Part shown: positions 8,701-15,970 of the stretch, in pieces
How positions within the stretch are numbered: the first letter of the stretch is position 1
Layout of the letters: each line of letters starts with the position of its first letter
Source of the DNA: DATCRE01 sp964235605
Lineage (GTDB): Bacteria; Bacteroidota; Bacteroidia; Cytophagales; Cyclobacteriaceae
Assembly (NCBI GenBank): GCA_964235605.1
Contig: CAXSCR010000023.1
Span: 1-58,466, forward strand
Length of the DNA: 58,466 bases
Direction of reading: 5' to 3'
The notes under the pieces: generated by a model
Database searches by the model: none
Seen by the model: the letters and a program-made list of their open reading frames with translations, nothing else
Told to the model about the DNA's origin: nothing
Made by a program: the position numbers and the translations under genes

Positions 8701-10551
8701 ATCTACACCATTCACAGTCATATAACCCTCACGTAAATTAATAGTTGCATTGGGTAGCGTATCGGTGATGGAGAAGATTTTCATGTTGTCATAATCCGCT
8801 TCATCCTTTGATGATCGATAGAACGACACCGCTTTCTTCTTAAGCTTAACACGTGTTGTTTTTGTATTATACTCTACCATACCTTTTTGGGAGAGAAATT
8901 CAATAGCCTTATTTATTTCAAGTTGATCTTTGCCATAGAATTGGGCTAAATCTCCAACATAAAATTCACGAACCTTTTTCTTCAAGCAATAAGCAACTAC
9001 TAAACTAAGTGGATGAAAACTAAAGCCTTCACCGCGAAGTAATCTAAAGTCATCAGCATCATAGTAATCAATTGATTGAATAACTAGTGGTACAGTATTA
9101 CGGTTTCCATCAGTAAAGACATTTAGGGTATCCTCTTTGAGTAGCCATTCAATTTTATCTGCCGAGAAATCAATACTAAAGAATGTAGCCGAATACGGCG
9201 TATTGCGCATAGGCCCTTTTTCTTTAAGCAATACTAGGCGTTGAGAACTGTCTGGCTTAAAGGTATATTTCATGCGTAGCGAAGGATGACTGATGGAGTC
9301 ATTGCGCTGATAAATACTTACCATAGCTTTGGTGGCCGTAATGGTAGAATCAGAAAACTGAAACTCTGGCGAGCGGGCAGTGAATTTTTTACTACCATCT
9401 CCTGATACTTCGATCATCGAATATTCACCAGAGACAGACGCGCTCGAAATTTTATTACCCTTCAATGAGAAGCCCCCTCTATAAATCACATGGCTTGATC
9501 CAATTCCTTGAACTTCTACATTGCTTTGATAAGAACTAAATCGTGGATACGTTGAAGAAACAGAGTCTTTACGCGCTTGAGATTTGAATTCAAAATTTCC
9601 TGGAATAAATCCCGGTGTGCGGCCTTTATAAGTAAGTTTAACGAGATCCGCTTTAAACTCCGGCTTGCTAGCGTTGAAGTTATAATTAGTCAGATTACAG
9701 TAAACAGAATCTGAGCTAAGACCTGCGGGCGTCCAATCGAACGAACCGCCTTCACCAATAAACAAATTATCATTGAAGGAGTAAGTTCCTTTTGTATTTT
9801 TTATGAAAACCGAATCATATTTAGATACAAGATTAAGTGTAAGGTGCTCAAATTTTAACACAGCCCCCTCTACATAAGGCGGTGGCTGCGGCGTCATCCA
9901 CGCAGGCATAATTTCCTGATGCGTGGTATCCACAGGTTGCGTATCTAAACTAACGTGTTCGTCTTTATAAGGATCTTCCTCTGTTGGAGTTTCTGCCACC
10001 GTACTCGTAGTATCACTCCAGCTGGTAGATGGAGGTGGTGCTATAAAATCAAAAGTGTAGCTATCATCCTTAATATAAAGGCGGAAGGATTTTTCGTGAT
10101 GTAAGGCGTGGTATTGAAAAAATTCTTTACTGCTAAGAAGGAAGTTATTGGCTTTTATAAGGTTGTAATTTTGAATTACCTGCTGGCATACCGTTAGGTA
10201 TCCATCTAACTTTGAGGCTTCAGCGTGTTCTATACTGACAGCGTTGGCAAGAGCCCCAAAATAATTAGCTAGATGAGGACGGGCTTTATATCCTTTTTTT
10301 CTCATCATTTTAGTGTGCTGTTGAATAGTCTGCTGTTGTTCAAGGGCAAGATTTGCCCATGCTGAAACGAAAGCAACACCAATAGTGGCTGCGTCTACAT
10401 TCCGGGTACCTTCCAACACAATACGAATACTGTCCGGAAAGCTAGTCGGTTCTGTAGCCGGTGCTGCCTGTTGTGCTAATGAAAAGCTGACAGAAAACAA
10501 TAGCAGTAATAACGAATGTAGAATAACCTTCTTCACGCAATCAAAAACCAT
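5701..10551 (-). CDS. Giant exported protein with internal repeats, unknown function
   Basis: The protein has 1616 residues and begins with a clear signal peptide (KKVILHSLLLLLFSVSFSLAQ, cleavage near residue 26), so it is exported to the periplasm or surface. A Thr/Pro/Glu-rich linker spans about 170-220. The rest reads as alternating short beta-strand-like segments with Gly-Asx turns. Related units recur, for example GDLMLNNRGLRGAGTI and GTLTVNKSGVAGSGKL, each followed by a block of similar pattern. The last 40 residues are Lys/Glu-rich and low in complexity. No Cys-rich, catalytic or type IX C-terminal sorting motif stands out. The pattern recalls large periplasmic beta-solenoid or AsmA/OstA-like folds, but I do not recognise the family. 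It may be co-transcribed with the M20 peptidase gene. Confidence 0.8.
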   Translation of the reverse strand: MVFDCVKKVILHSLLLLLFSVSFSLAQQAAPATEPTSFPDSIRIVLEGTRNVDAATIGVAFVSAWANLALEQQQTIQQHTKMMRKKGYKARPHLANYFGALANAVSIEHAEASKLDGYLTVCQQVIQNYNLIKANNFLLSSKEFFQYHALHHEKSFRLYIKDDSYTFDFIAPPPSTSWSDTTSTVAETPTEEDPYKDEHVSLDTQPVDTTHQEIMPAWMTPQPPPYVEGAVLKFEHLTLNLVSKYDSVFIKNTKGTYSFNDNLFIGEGGSFDWTPAGLSSDSVYCNLTNYNFNASKPEFKADLVKLTYKGRTPGFIPGNFEFKSQARKDSVSSTYPRFSSYQSNVEVQGIGSSHVIYRGGFSLKGNKISSASVSGEYSMIEVSGDGSKKFTARSPEFQFSDSTITATKAMVSIYQRNDSISHPSLRMKYTFKPDSSQRLVLLKEKGPMRNTPYSATFFSIDFSADKIEWLLKEDTLNVFTDGNRNTVPLVIQSIDYYDADDFRLLRGEGFSFHPLSLVVAYCLKKKVREFYVGDLAQFYGKDQLEINKAIEFLSQKGMVEYNTKTTRVKLKKKAVSFYRSSKDEADYDNMKIFSITDTLPNATINLREGYMTVNGVDEFKISDSLNVRIKPVVHSITILENRNLKFNGTINAGNFEINGKGFTLKYDSFFIDLPHIDSVNFYVMEKNSKGQSIRRKITNSLVGADSIAAAAGGLGDITISAGTLYISKPHNKSGRVKIPNFPRLDASSGGVIYFDREEVLGGAYDKSMFFVVPPFKLDSLNDADPASINFDGTFVSSGMFPSFKEKARTMSDKSLGFEHRIPKEGYQLFGGEAKMTGDLMLNNRGLRGAGTINYLSSSFSSPDFLFYPDSVIGKGARGKMEQKQIGNVLFPQASFPDYNMKWYPKKDEMKLKNIKAPFNFYDSTAQLNGTLTVNKSGVAGSGKLETRGTELISRQMKFSGNDFSARHGRFKVKTDDPKKPLVTGDDIRLKFSLTENYADISPEVAGEAAIEFPYAQFKTSIPKMRWDLNLQKISMSKSPDAPIESSYFYTTRKDLDSLSFYAEGAEYDLKTQELKVTGIPYIIVADAKITPYNNEVLILENAKIGTLKNTTIHLDTLNGYHLLTDGVVDVISRKEFSGHATYQYVNFLSDTFAIKMTDFHLEPIVDVEAKKSQRKRSTAAMQTVATGAVSDSVNLVLGAGMFYKGDMIMYATKPALKLSGYVKLDLKKIPDYNTWIRYNQSGDETEVVINFDDAVTEEGKAATAGLHFTAHTNELYISFLNEKQNDEDEDFFEPSGTLYYDKNSKEYRIEDREKAAGNKLTGKVFAYNDETLQVRFEGAVNLFHGTKDFSIVSTALGSGNLETNEIKINSFLMVDSNVPSTAFDIMGRNLQDVIKNEGAPEGLGDQTQLLYKIADILGERAAKEYEQKSLLGHVSLGTLQPTAKPLVFSNVNFKWSAEHKAFYSEGTIGMSNIGRNDINGAFEGFMEIKKTEDGLPVFHVFIKASPDAWYYFGFEDNRLMVHSSNNEFNNVIGKKTNAGKAKIGEVAFIPGSDDETLTFINRFKKEYYGIDVPYSLSDASSAALEKDAPIQPPVNGTEVPADKEKEKEVKKEDDGF

Positions 10552-10750
10552 TAAATTCGGAAATTATGCTCAAATAAACTAAATCTAAATAAGTCAAATA
10601 GTCATAGTTTAATGCCAAAGTCACACAGGAGGCAATATTACTTGAAGACGATATTTAGGTAGTTATAACTTTTAGTTACCGAACTTCAATACCAACCTTA
10701 AAAATCACTAACTATGGCTTTGTAACTAACGACTTTCGACTAATTTAAGT

Positions 10751-11464
10751 ATGACCCACAAAGGCAAATTGATTTTGATTCCTAATGTCATTGCTGAAAA
10801 CACCCAGGACCATGTTATAAGCCCTCAAATTAAAAATGAATTAAAAAACATTCGCCATTTTCTGGTGGAGGATGTACGAACTGCGCGTAGATACTTAAGT
10901 AGCTTAAAGATTTACGAATCCATAGAGCAGCTTGATTTCAATGTATTAGATAAGGACACCAAAGCCGAGATGTTGCATGAGTTATTTAAGCCCATCCAAG
11001 AAGGGCAAAATCTAGGAGTCATTTCAGAATCAGGCTGTCCGGGTGTGGCAGATCCAGGTGCTTTGGCTGTTAAATTTGCACATGAAAATAAAGTGCGGGT
11101 TGTTCCCCTGGTTGGCCCGTCATCTATTTTGCTAGCCCTAATGGCATCCGGATTGAACGGTCAACGTTTCGCTTTCCATGGGTATCTACCAATTGAAAGC
11201 AAAGAAGCTGCAAAAGCAATCAAAGAACTGGAAAAAGATTCACGTTTAAAAAACCAGACTCAAATATTTATCGAGACACCTTTTCGTAATAATGCCATGA
11301 TGCAAAACTTAGTTAAAACCTTGCAGGACACAACCTTGTTATGCAGGGCCTTTGATATTACCGGAGCTTCAGAAGATATTAAAACTATGTCTGTTAAAAG
11401 TTGGCGCACGCTTCAAATAGAACTTCCTAAGCTGCCTTCTGTATTCTTATTTTTAGCCACTTAA
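10751..11464 (+). CDS. RsmI-like SAM-dependent methyltransferase (tetrapyrrole methylase fold)
   Basis: The 237-residue protein belongs to the tetrapyrrole-methylase superfamily and most resembles RsmI, the 16S rRNA C1402 2'-O-methyltransferase. Supporting motifs are SESGCPGVADPG (92-103), VGPSSILLALMASG (121-134) and FHGYLP (142-147). It lacks the usual N-terminal GTLYVVATPIGN-type block and reads KGKLILIPNVI instead. That fits a Bacteroidota paralogue often annotated simply as SAM-dependent methyltransferase. The substrate is therefore uncertain. It sits 92 bases upstream of metK, the supplier of its cofactor, in the same direction, but metK has its own promoter. Confidence 0.82.
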   Translation: MTHKGKLILIPNVIAENTQDHVISPQIKNELKNIRHFLVEDVRTARRYLSSLKIYESIEQLDFNVLDKDTKAEMLHELFKPIQEGQNLGVISESGCPGVADPGALAVKFAHENKVRVVPLVGPSSILLALMASGLNGQRFAFHGYLPIESKEAAKAIKELEKDSRLKNQTQIFIETPFRNNAMMQNLVKTLQDTTLLCRAFDITGASEDIKTMSVKSWRTLQIELPKLPSVFLFLAT

Positions 11465-11485
11465 TTCGGTTGAAAAATTAACATT

Positions 11486-11514
11486 TTTGTTTTACATAAT
11501 TCAATCTAAATTTG
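11486..11514 (+). promoter_or_regulatory. metK promoter
   Basis: TTTG (11486-11489), 17 bases, then TAAATTTG (11507-11514) is a full match to the Bacteroidota -33/-7 consensus. Transcription would begin near 11521, giving a leader of about 36 bases, too short for a SAM riboswitch. Confidence 0.75.
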
Positions 11515-11556
11515 CCGCTTAATCTGTACTTCCAAAATTTAAAATTTTAAATAACT

Positions 11557-12813
11557 ATGCCTTACCTATTCACCTCAGAATCCGTATCTGAAGGCCATCC
11601 AGACAAAGTTGCAGATCAGATTTCTGATGCACTCATTGATTACTTCTTAGCGTACGACCCAAACTCCAAAGTAGCCTGTGAAACATTAGTAACAACTGGT
11701 CAGGTAGTATTGGCTGGTGAAGTGAAATCAGAAGCGTATCTGGAAGTACAAGATATTGCTCGTGAGGTTATTCGCCGAATTGGATATACCAAAAGCGAAT
11801 ATATGTTCGAAGCTAACAGTTGCGGAATCTTATCAGCTATTCATGAGCAATCGGCAGATATTAATCAAGGTGTTGAGCGGAGGAAGAAGGAAGATCAAGG
11901 TGCAGGTGATCAAGGTATGATGTTCGGTTACGCTACAAACGAAACCGATAACTACATGCCATTGCCACTTGAACTTGCTCACTCTTTGTTAAGGGAGCTT
12001 GCCGCTATACGCAAGGAAGGTAAAGTGATGAAGTATCTTCGTCCTGACGCTAAGTCTCAAGTAACGATAGAATACAGTGATGATAACAAGCCTCAACGCA
12101 TTGACGCTATTGTGATTTCAACACAGCATGATGATTTTGCAAAAGACGCAATCATGTTAAAGCAAATCAATGATGACGTTATTAATATTCTTGTACCACG
12201 TATCATGAAGAAATTTCCGAAACGTGTTCAAAAACTTTTCAACTCAGAAATTCAATATTTTGTTAACCCTACAGGCAAGTTTGTAATCGGAGGCCCACAT
12301 GGCGACACTGGTTTAACCGGCCGTAAAATCATAGTGGATACCTATGGCGGGAAAGGCGCACACGGTGGGGGTGCTTTCTCAGGAAAGGATCCTTCTAAAG
12401 TTGACAGATCGGCAGCTTATGCGACACGTCATATTGCTAAAAACTTAGTGGCTGCAGGTGTGTGTGATGAAGTGCTAGTTCAAGTTGCCTATGCCATTGG
12501 TGTTGCAAAACCAGTTGGCATATATGTAAGCACCTACGGAACATCCAAAGTAAAATTAAGTGATGGTGAGATCGCTAAAAAGCTAGAAAAGATCTTTGAC
12601 ATGCGTCCATACTTTATTGAAGAACGCTTTAATTTAAGAACACCCATTTATTCTGAGACTGCTGCTTATGGACATATGGGACGTGAGCCAAAAGTTGTAA
12701 CCAAAATTTTCAACGAAGGCAAGAAGAATGAAAAGAAAGTTAAAGTAGAACTCTTCCCATGGGAGAAACTTGATTACGTAGATCAAGTAAAGAAAGCTTT
12801 CCAAATAGACTAG
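11557..12813 (+). CDS. metK: S-adenosylmethionine synthetase
   Basis: Forms S-adenosylmethionine from methionine and ATP in the cytosol. At 418 residues it has the expected length. Signatures seen: GHPDKVADQISDA (14-26, substrate and Mg binding), GAGDQGMMFGYA (the ATP-binding hexapeptide region) and GGGAFSGKDPSKVDRS (the P-loop-like signature 2). It is preceded by a consensus promoter and followed by a strong terminator, so it is a single-gene unit. A small Lys-rich insertion (EGKKNEKKVKVE) near the C-terminus is the only unusual detail. Confidence 0.97.
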   Translation: MPYLFTSESVSEGHPDKVADQISDALIDYFLAYDPNSKVACETLVTTGQVVLAGEVKSEAYLEVQDIAREVIRRIGYTKSEYMFEANSCGILSAIHEQSADINQGVERRKKEDQGAGDQGMMFGYATNETDNYMPLPLELAHSLLRELAAIRKEGKVMKYLRPDAKSQVTIEYSDDNKPQRIDAIVISTQHDDFAKDAIMLKQINDDVINILVPRIMKKFPKRVQKLFNSEIQYFVNPTGKFVIGGPHGDTGLTGRKIIVDTYGGKGAHGGGAFSGKDPSKVDRSAAYATRHIAKNLVAAGVCDEVLVQVAYAIGVAKPVGIYVSTYGTSKVKLSDGEIAKKLEKIFDMRPYFIEERFNLRTPIYSETAAYGHMGREPKVVTKIFNEGKKNEKKVKVELFPWEKLDYVDQVKKAFQID

Positions 12814-12820
12814 AAAAGTA

Positions 12821-12850
12821 AAGGGCTCCAATTGGAGCCCTTCTTATTAT
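12821..12850 (+). terminator. Rho-independent terminator of metK
   Basis: A perfect 9-bp stem AAGGGCTCC (12821-12829) / GGAGCCCTT (12834-12842) with an AATT loop is followed by TCTTATTATT. Confidence 0.88.
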
Positions 12851-12885
12851 TATATATAAATAAGTTTATTACTGTAAGGTTCCGA

Positions 12886-12976
12886 CATACTTACTTCGTA
12901 CTTCATCTCCCGTCCTTCATCTCCCGTACCTCGTACCTCGTTCCTCTTTTATCACGTCCCTCGTTCCTCTGTCTTT
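12886..12976. repeat. Short-word degenerate repeat tract (CGTACCTC / CTCCCGTCCTTCAT words)
   Basis: The intergenic space between metK and hpf is built from repeated short words: CGTACTTC, CATCTCCCGT (twice), CCTTCATCTC, CGTACCTC (twice), CGTTCCTC (twice) and CGTCCCTC. There is no fixed period and no reading frame. It is pyrimidine-rich on the plus strand, unlike the AT-rich flanks. Confidence 0.7.
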
Positions 12977-12977
12977 C

Positions 12978-13280
12978 CTAATCTCTCCCACCTTTAATCT
13001 TAGTCTTAAACTTTTTCAACTGCATGCGAAGTGCAGAGGTGGCAAGGTCAGCCGCCGCTTCGAATGAACGTGCTTGTTCTTTGGCGAATAAAAGACTCCC
13101 CGGAACTTTCAATTTTATCTCAACGGTTTTATTGTCAATACCTTCATTGTTCAAGCGGAGGTATACCTCACCCACTACTAACCGGCTATAAAAAGTTTCT
13201 AGCTTGTCAATCTTTTTCTGAATGAAATCAATCAGCTTAGCATCAGCATCGAAGTGAATGGAATGAAATTGTAACTTCAT
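12978..13280 (-). CDS. hpf: Short-form ribosome hibernation-promoting factor (HPF/RaiA family)
   Basis: A 100-residue protein with the HPF/RaiA beta-alpha-beta fold pattern: FHSIHFDADAKLIDFIQKK, then VGEVYLRLNNEG and a C-terminal helix SFEAAADLATSALRMQLKK with a basic tail. It lacks the C-terminal dimerisation domain of long HPF, so it is a short-form protein that would bind the 30S subunit in slow growth and promote ribosome inactivation. It is encoded downstream of the Xer recombinase and rpsU on the same strand, a gene order common in Bacteroidota. The stop lies next to the short-word repeat tract. Confidence 0.9.
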   Translation of the reverse strand: MKLQFHSIHFDADAKLIDFIQKKIDKLETFYSRLVVGEVYLRLNNEGIDNKTVEIKLKVPGSLLFAKEQARSFEAAADLATSALRMQLKKFKTKIKGGRD

Positions 13281-13387
13281 AGTTTATAAAATTTAATTGT
13301 TGAACATAAAAACGTTCCGGCTCTGTTAATGACTTGCCTGGGTTGTCATAGTAAGGTTACATCATAGGCTCTGTTTATTATTTTATC

Positions 13388-14266
13388 TTATGCTTTAGGA
13401 TGGGCCTGATCAAAGACCTTTTTTATTTTTTCAAGAGAATTGTGTGTATAAACTTGTGTAGCCGCAAGACTACTATGACCCAGTAAATCTTTAACAGCGT
13501 TAATCTCAGCGCCTTTATTTAGAAGGTGTGTTGCATAAGTATGGCGCAGCACATGGGGACTACTTTTTTCAGTAAATCCTTTAAGATATTTTTTTACCAT
13601 TCGCTGAACCATCATAGGGTAACAAGGCTCTCCATTATTTGTAACGAATACGTATCCATGATTTTTAGTAGTTACCACTTCTTTGTCCCTGATTGTTTGA
13701 TAGGCTTCTAGTATAGGAACGAGGGAAGCGGCAAAGGGTATGACTCTTTCTTTATTTCTTTTCCCTAAAACTTTAATGGTTCTACTTAGAAGGTCTATTT
13801 GAGATTCCTTTAAATGAATAAGTTCCGATAAACGAATGCCAGTTGCATAGAAGAGTTCTAGCATAAGTTTCTCACGCCAACCTTCAAGGGTATTAGCAAA
13901 GGCTACGTTATCTAGAACAGTTACCATGTCTCGTTCTTTGACAAAAGAAGGCAGTTTCTTTTTTGTTTTTAAAATTCTGATTTTGATTGTCGGATCTCTA
14001 CTGATCACTTCTTGTCGCATCAAGAATTTATAGAACGAGCGGAGGCAGGCAATTTTACGGTTTACAGAAGATGCTTCAATTTTTGCCTCAACTAACTGAA
14101 TTATCCATGACCGGATTAATCCATAATCGGCCAACTCAGGTTGATCTGTATGGAAAGTCTGCTTTAAGAACTCACGAAATTGAAAAAGGTCAGTTTGATA
14201 GGCCAACACGGTATTGGAACTAACACGCTTTTCGAATTGGAGGTATTTAAGAAACGATTCTATCAT
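13388..14266 (-). CDS. xerC: Tyrosine recombinase, XerC/XerD type
   Basis: Site-specific recombinase of 292 residues. An N-terminal SAM-like core-binding domain (about 1-85) is followed by the catalytic domain with all residues in place: Arg145 (GIRLSEL), Lys169 (LGKRNKE), His238 and Arg241 (HVLRHTYATH), His264 (LLGHSS) and nucleophile Tyr273 (QVYTH). Size and lack of extra domains fit a chromosomal Xer enzyme that resolves chromosome dimers at dif rather than an element integrase. The context rpsU-xer-hpf supports that. Whether it is the XerC or XerD partner cannot be decided here. No dif site was recognised in the window. Confidence 0.88.
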   Translation of the reverse strand: MIESFLKYLQFEKRVSSNTVLAYQTDLFQFREFLKQTFHTDQPELADYGLIRSWIIQLVEAKIEASSVNRKIACLRSFYKFLMRQEVISRDPTIKIRILKTKKKLPSFVKERDMVTVLDNVAFANTLEGWREKLMLELFYATGIRLSELIHLKESQIDLLSRTIKVLGKRNKERVIPFAASLVPILEAYQTIRDKEVVTTKNHGYVFVTNNGEPCYPMMVQRMVKKYLKGFTEKSSPHVLRHTYATHLLNKGAEINAVKDLLGHSSLAATQVYTHNSLEKIKKVFDQAHPKA

Positions 14267-14300
14267 ACTACTAACTTCCGACTCACTGGTGTTAGCAATA

Positions 14301-14339
14301 TAAAAAAATAATCCCCTTCAGGAAAGACCTTAAGGGGAT
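14301..14339 (-). terminator. Terminator of rpsU (minus strand)
   Basis: A 12-bp stem with one mismatch, 14311-14322 (ATCCCCTTCAGG) against 14328-14339 (CCTTAAGGGGAT), has a 5-base loop. On the minus strand it runs into a T tract at 14308-14302. It would separate rpsU from the recombinase gene. Confidence 0.82.
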
Positions 14340-14410
14340 ATGTGTATAGAATGATGATAGAATGTGGATAAAAGCCAAAGCCTCCTCCTCCAACCAATCA
14401 AAATTAAAAT

Positions 14411-14605
14411 CTAGCCATTTTCTCTAAGCCTGATCTGCTCAATATAAGCAGCCTTCTTGATTTCAGTTCTACGTGTAATAGACGGCTTTTCGAAGAATGT
14501 ACGAGCACGTAATTCTTTCAAAACACCAGTTTTTTCGAATTTCTTCTTAAAACGTTTTAGTGCTTTATCTATTGATTCGTTTTCTTTTACGTTTACTATT
14601 AGCAT
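14411..14605 (-). CDS. rpsU: 30S ribosomal protein S21
   Basis: A 64-residue, strongly basic protein. It starts MLIVNVKENESIDKALKRFK, continues with KFEKTGVLKELRARTFFEKPS and RR, and matches S21, a late-assembling protein of the small ribosomal subunit near the anti-Shine-Dalgarno platform. The C-terminus IEQIRLRENG lacks the longer basic tail of proteobacterial S21, which is usual in Bacteroidota. It has its own promoter and terminator, so it can be expressed more strongly than the recombinase and hpf genes downstream. Confidence 0.95.
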   Translation of the reverse strand: MLIVNVKENESIDKALKRFKKKFEKTGVLKELRARTFFEKPSITRRTEIKKAAYIEQIRLRENG

Positions 14606-14623
14606 AATACTTAATTAGGGCTG

Positions 14624-14654
14624 CAAATATATATTTCAGATATACAATTTGCAA
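14624..14654 (-). promoter_or_regulatory. rpsU promoter (minus strand)
   Basis: Read on the minus strand, TTG (14654-14652), 20 bases, then TATATTTG (14631-14624). The -7 box is a full match to TAnnTTTG. The leader to the ATG at 14605 would be about 12 bases. Confidence 0.7.
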
Positions 14655-15821
14655 CTATTTTAATATAGATCTTGAAATTACCAGCTTTTGTATTTCTGAC
14701 GTGCCTTCTCCAATGGTACAAAGCTTAGCGTCACGATAATACTTCTCCGCAGGAAAATCCTTTGTAAAACCATAGCCGCCAAAAATTTGTACTCCTTCAT
14801 TGGCTGCTTCTACGGCAACTTCTGAAGCATATAGTTTAGCCATTGCGGATTCTTTGTTAACGTCAATACCTTTATTTTTTAAATCAGCAGCACGGAATGT
14901 AAGGAGACTAGCAGCTTCTATTTTAGTGGCAATATCCGCTAGCTTGAATGCAATACCTTGAAAGCTAGAAATAGGTTTGTTAAACTGATGTCTTTCTTTG
15001 GAATATTTTAACGCAGCCTCAAAGGCACCTATTGCAATTCCAAGGCTTAAAGCGGCAATAGAAATACGACCACCATCTAACACCTTCATAGATTGTATAA
15101 ATCCATCACCCTCATTTCCCATCATTTGAGTTTTATGAATGCGGCAGTCAGAAAAGATAAGCTCTGCAGTTTCTGAGGCACGCATACCCATTTTATTTTC
15201 TTTTTTACCAGAGCTAAAACCAGGCGTTCCCTTTTCAATTATGAATGCCGACATTCCATGTGAATCGCCAACCTTACCGGTACGTACAATCACCACAGAA
15301 ACATGACCAGACTTTCCATGTGTTATAAAATTTTTGGCACCATTGATTACATAGTGGTCACCATCCTTTACGGCTACTGTTTTCATGTTGCCGGCGTCGG
15401 AACCCGTGTTGGGCTCTGTCAATCCCCATGCACCAATCCATTGGCCACTTGCTAACTTCGGAAGATATTTTTGTTTCTGTTCTTCTGTTGCGAATTGTAA
15501 AATGTGATTGGTACAAAGTGAATTATGTGCTGCTAAAGAAAGACCAATAGAACCATCGATTTTTGATACCTCGGATATAGCAGTTACATATTCCAGGTAA
15601 CCAAAGCCTGAACCTCCGTATTCTTGAGGCACTAAAATACCCATTAGGCCTAACTCCCCCATTTTGTGGAACAGCTGAATTGGAAATTCCTGGCTTTCGT
15701 CCCAGTCCATCATGTTGGGTTTTATTTCTTTGTTACCAAAATCTTGAATCATTTTGGCAATCATCCTTTGGTTCTCAGTTTTTTCAAAATTTATTGCTTG
15801 CGTATTCGTGTCGATTTGCAT
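14655..15821 (-). CDS. Acyl-CoA dehydrogenase (first paralogue)
   Basis: FAD-dependent enzyme that oxidises acyl-CoA to enoyl-CoA in fatty-acid or branched-chain amino-acid breakdown. The frame is open from 15869, but the ATG at 15821 (MQIDTNTQAINFEKTENQ) is preferred. The longer version adds a hydrophobic stretch unlike the family, and the -7 box TATCTTTG lies inside it. The 388-residue product shows GAWGLTEPNTGSDAGNMKT (FAD and substrate loop), IFGGYGFTKDFPAEKYYRDA and GEGTSEIQ near the C-terminus, where short- and medium-chain enzymes carry the catalytic Glu. Chain length specificity is not readable. A second paralogue lies at 46.3 kb. Confidence 0.93.
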   Translation of the reverse strand: MQIDTNTQAINFEKTENQRMIAKMIQDFGNKEIKPNMMDWDESQEFPIQLFHKMGELGLMGILVPQEYGGSGFGYLEYVTAISEVSKIDGSIGLSLAAHNSLCTNHILQFATEEQKQKYLPKLASGQWIGAWGLTEPNTGSDAGNMKTVAVKDGDHYVINGAKNFITHGKSGHVSVVIVRTGKVGDSHGMSAFIIEKGTPGFSSGKKENKMGMRASETAELIFSDCRIHKTQMMGNEGDGFIQSMKVLDGGRISIAALSLGIAIGAFEAALKYSKERHQFNKPISSFQGIAFKLADIATKIEAASLLTFRAADLKNKGIDVNKESAMAKLYASEVAVEAANEGVQIFGGYGFTKDFPAEKYYRDAKLCTIGEGTSEIQKLVISRSILK

Positions 15822-15841
15822 CCGTTTGTATATTAGCACAA

Positions 15842-15849
15842 CAAAGATA
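15842..15849 (-). promoter_or_regulatory. -7 box of the acyl-CoA dehydrogenase gene (minus strand)
   Basis: TATCTTTG on the minus strand fits TAnnTTTG. It lies about 20 bases before the chosen ATG at 15821 and within the upstream extension of the frame, so it helps decide the start. No clean TTTG -33 box was found. Confidence 0.5.
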
Positions 15850-15913
15850 ATCCAAATCCCCACATTCACGTACGAGTGTTAGTTTGTTTTTAAACATAAT
15901 ATTTGTGATGAAG

Positions 15914-15948
15914 TTTGTATTCACTTCAATCAAAAACCTTTATTTTCG
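15914..15948 (+). promoter_or_regulatory. Candidate promoter of the nucleotide-sugar genes
   Basis: TTTG (15914-15917), 23 bases, then TATTTTCG (15941-15948; 7 of 8 to TAnnTTTG), ending 22 bases before the ATG of ugd. Confidence 0.5.
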
Positions 15949-15970
15949 CGGTTAAACAAACTAATACTTC

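Noticed and set aside
5701..10551. T9SS cargo assignment for the giant exported protein
   Set aside because: The C-terminus is a Lys/Glu-rich low-complexity tail (PADKEKEKEVKKEDDGF), not a type A or B sorting domain.
11465..11556. Possible SAM riboswitch upstream of metK
   Set aside because: The promoter at 11486-11514 leaves a leader of only about 36 bases, with no stem or pseudoknot pattern of a SAM-binding RNA.
12814..12977. Expected tRNA-tuf cluster next to hpf-xer-rpsU
   Set aside because: In many Bacteroidota tRNA genes and tuf follow hpf, but no cloverleaf or TTCGAATC-type T-loop sequence was found here; metK lies there instead.
13388..14266. Integrase marking a genomic island
   Set aside because: The protein is the size of a chromosomal Xer enzyme, sits between rpsU and hpf, and no att duplications or phage genes are near it.
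15822..15869. Hydrophobic N-terminal extension of the first acyl-CoA dehydrogenase
   Set aside because: A TATCTTTG -7 box lies inside it, and the family start fits the ATG at 15821.
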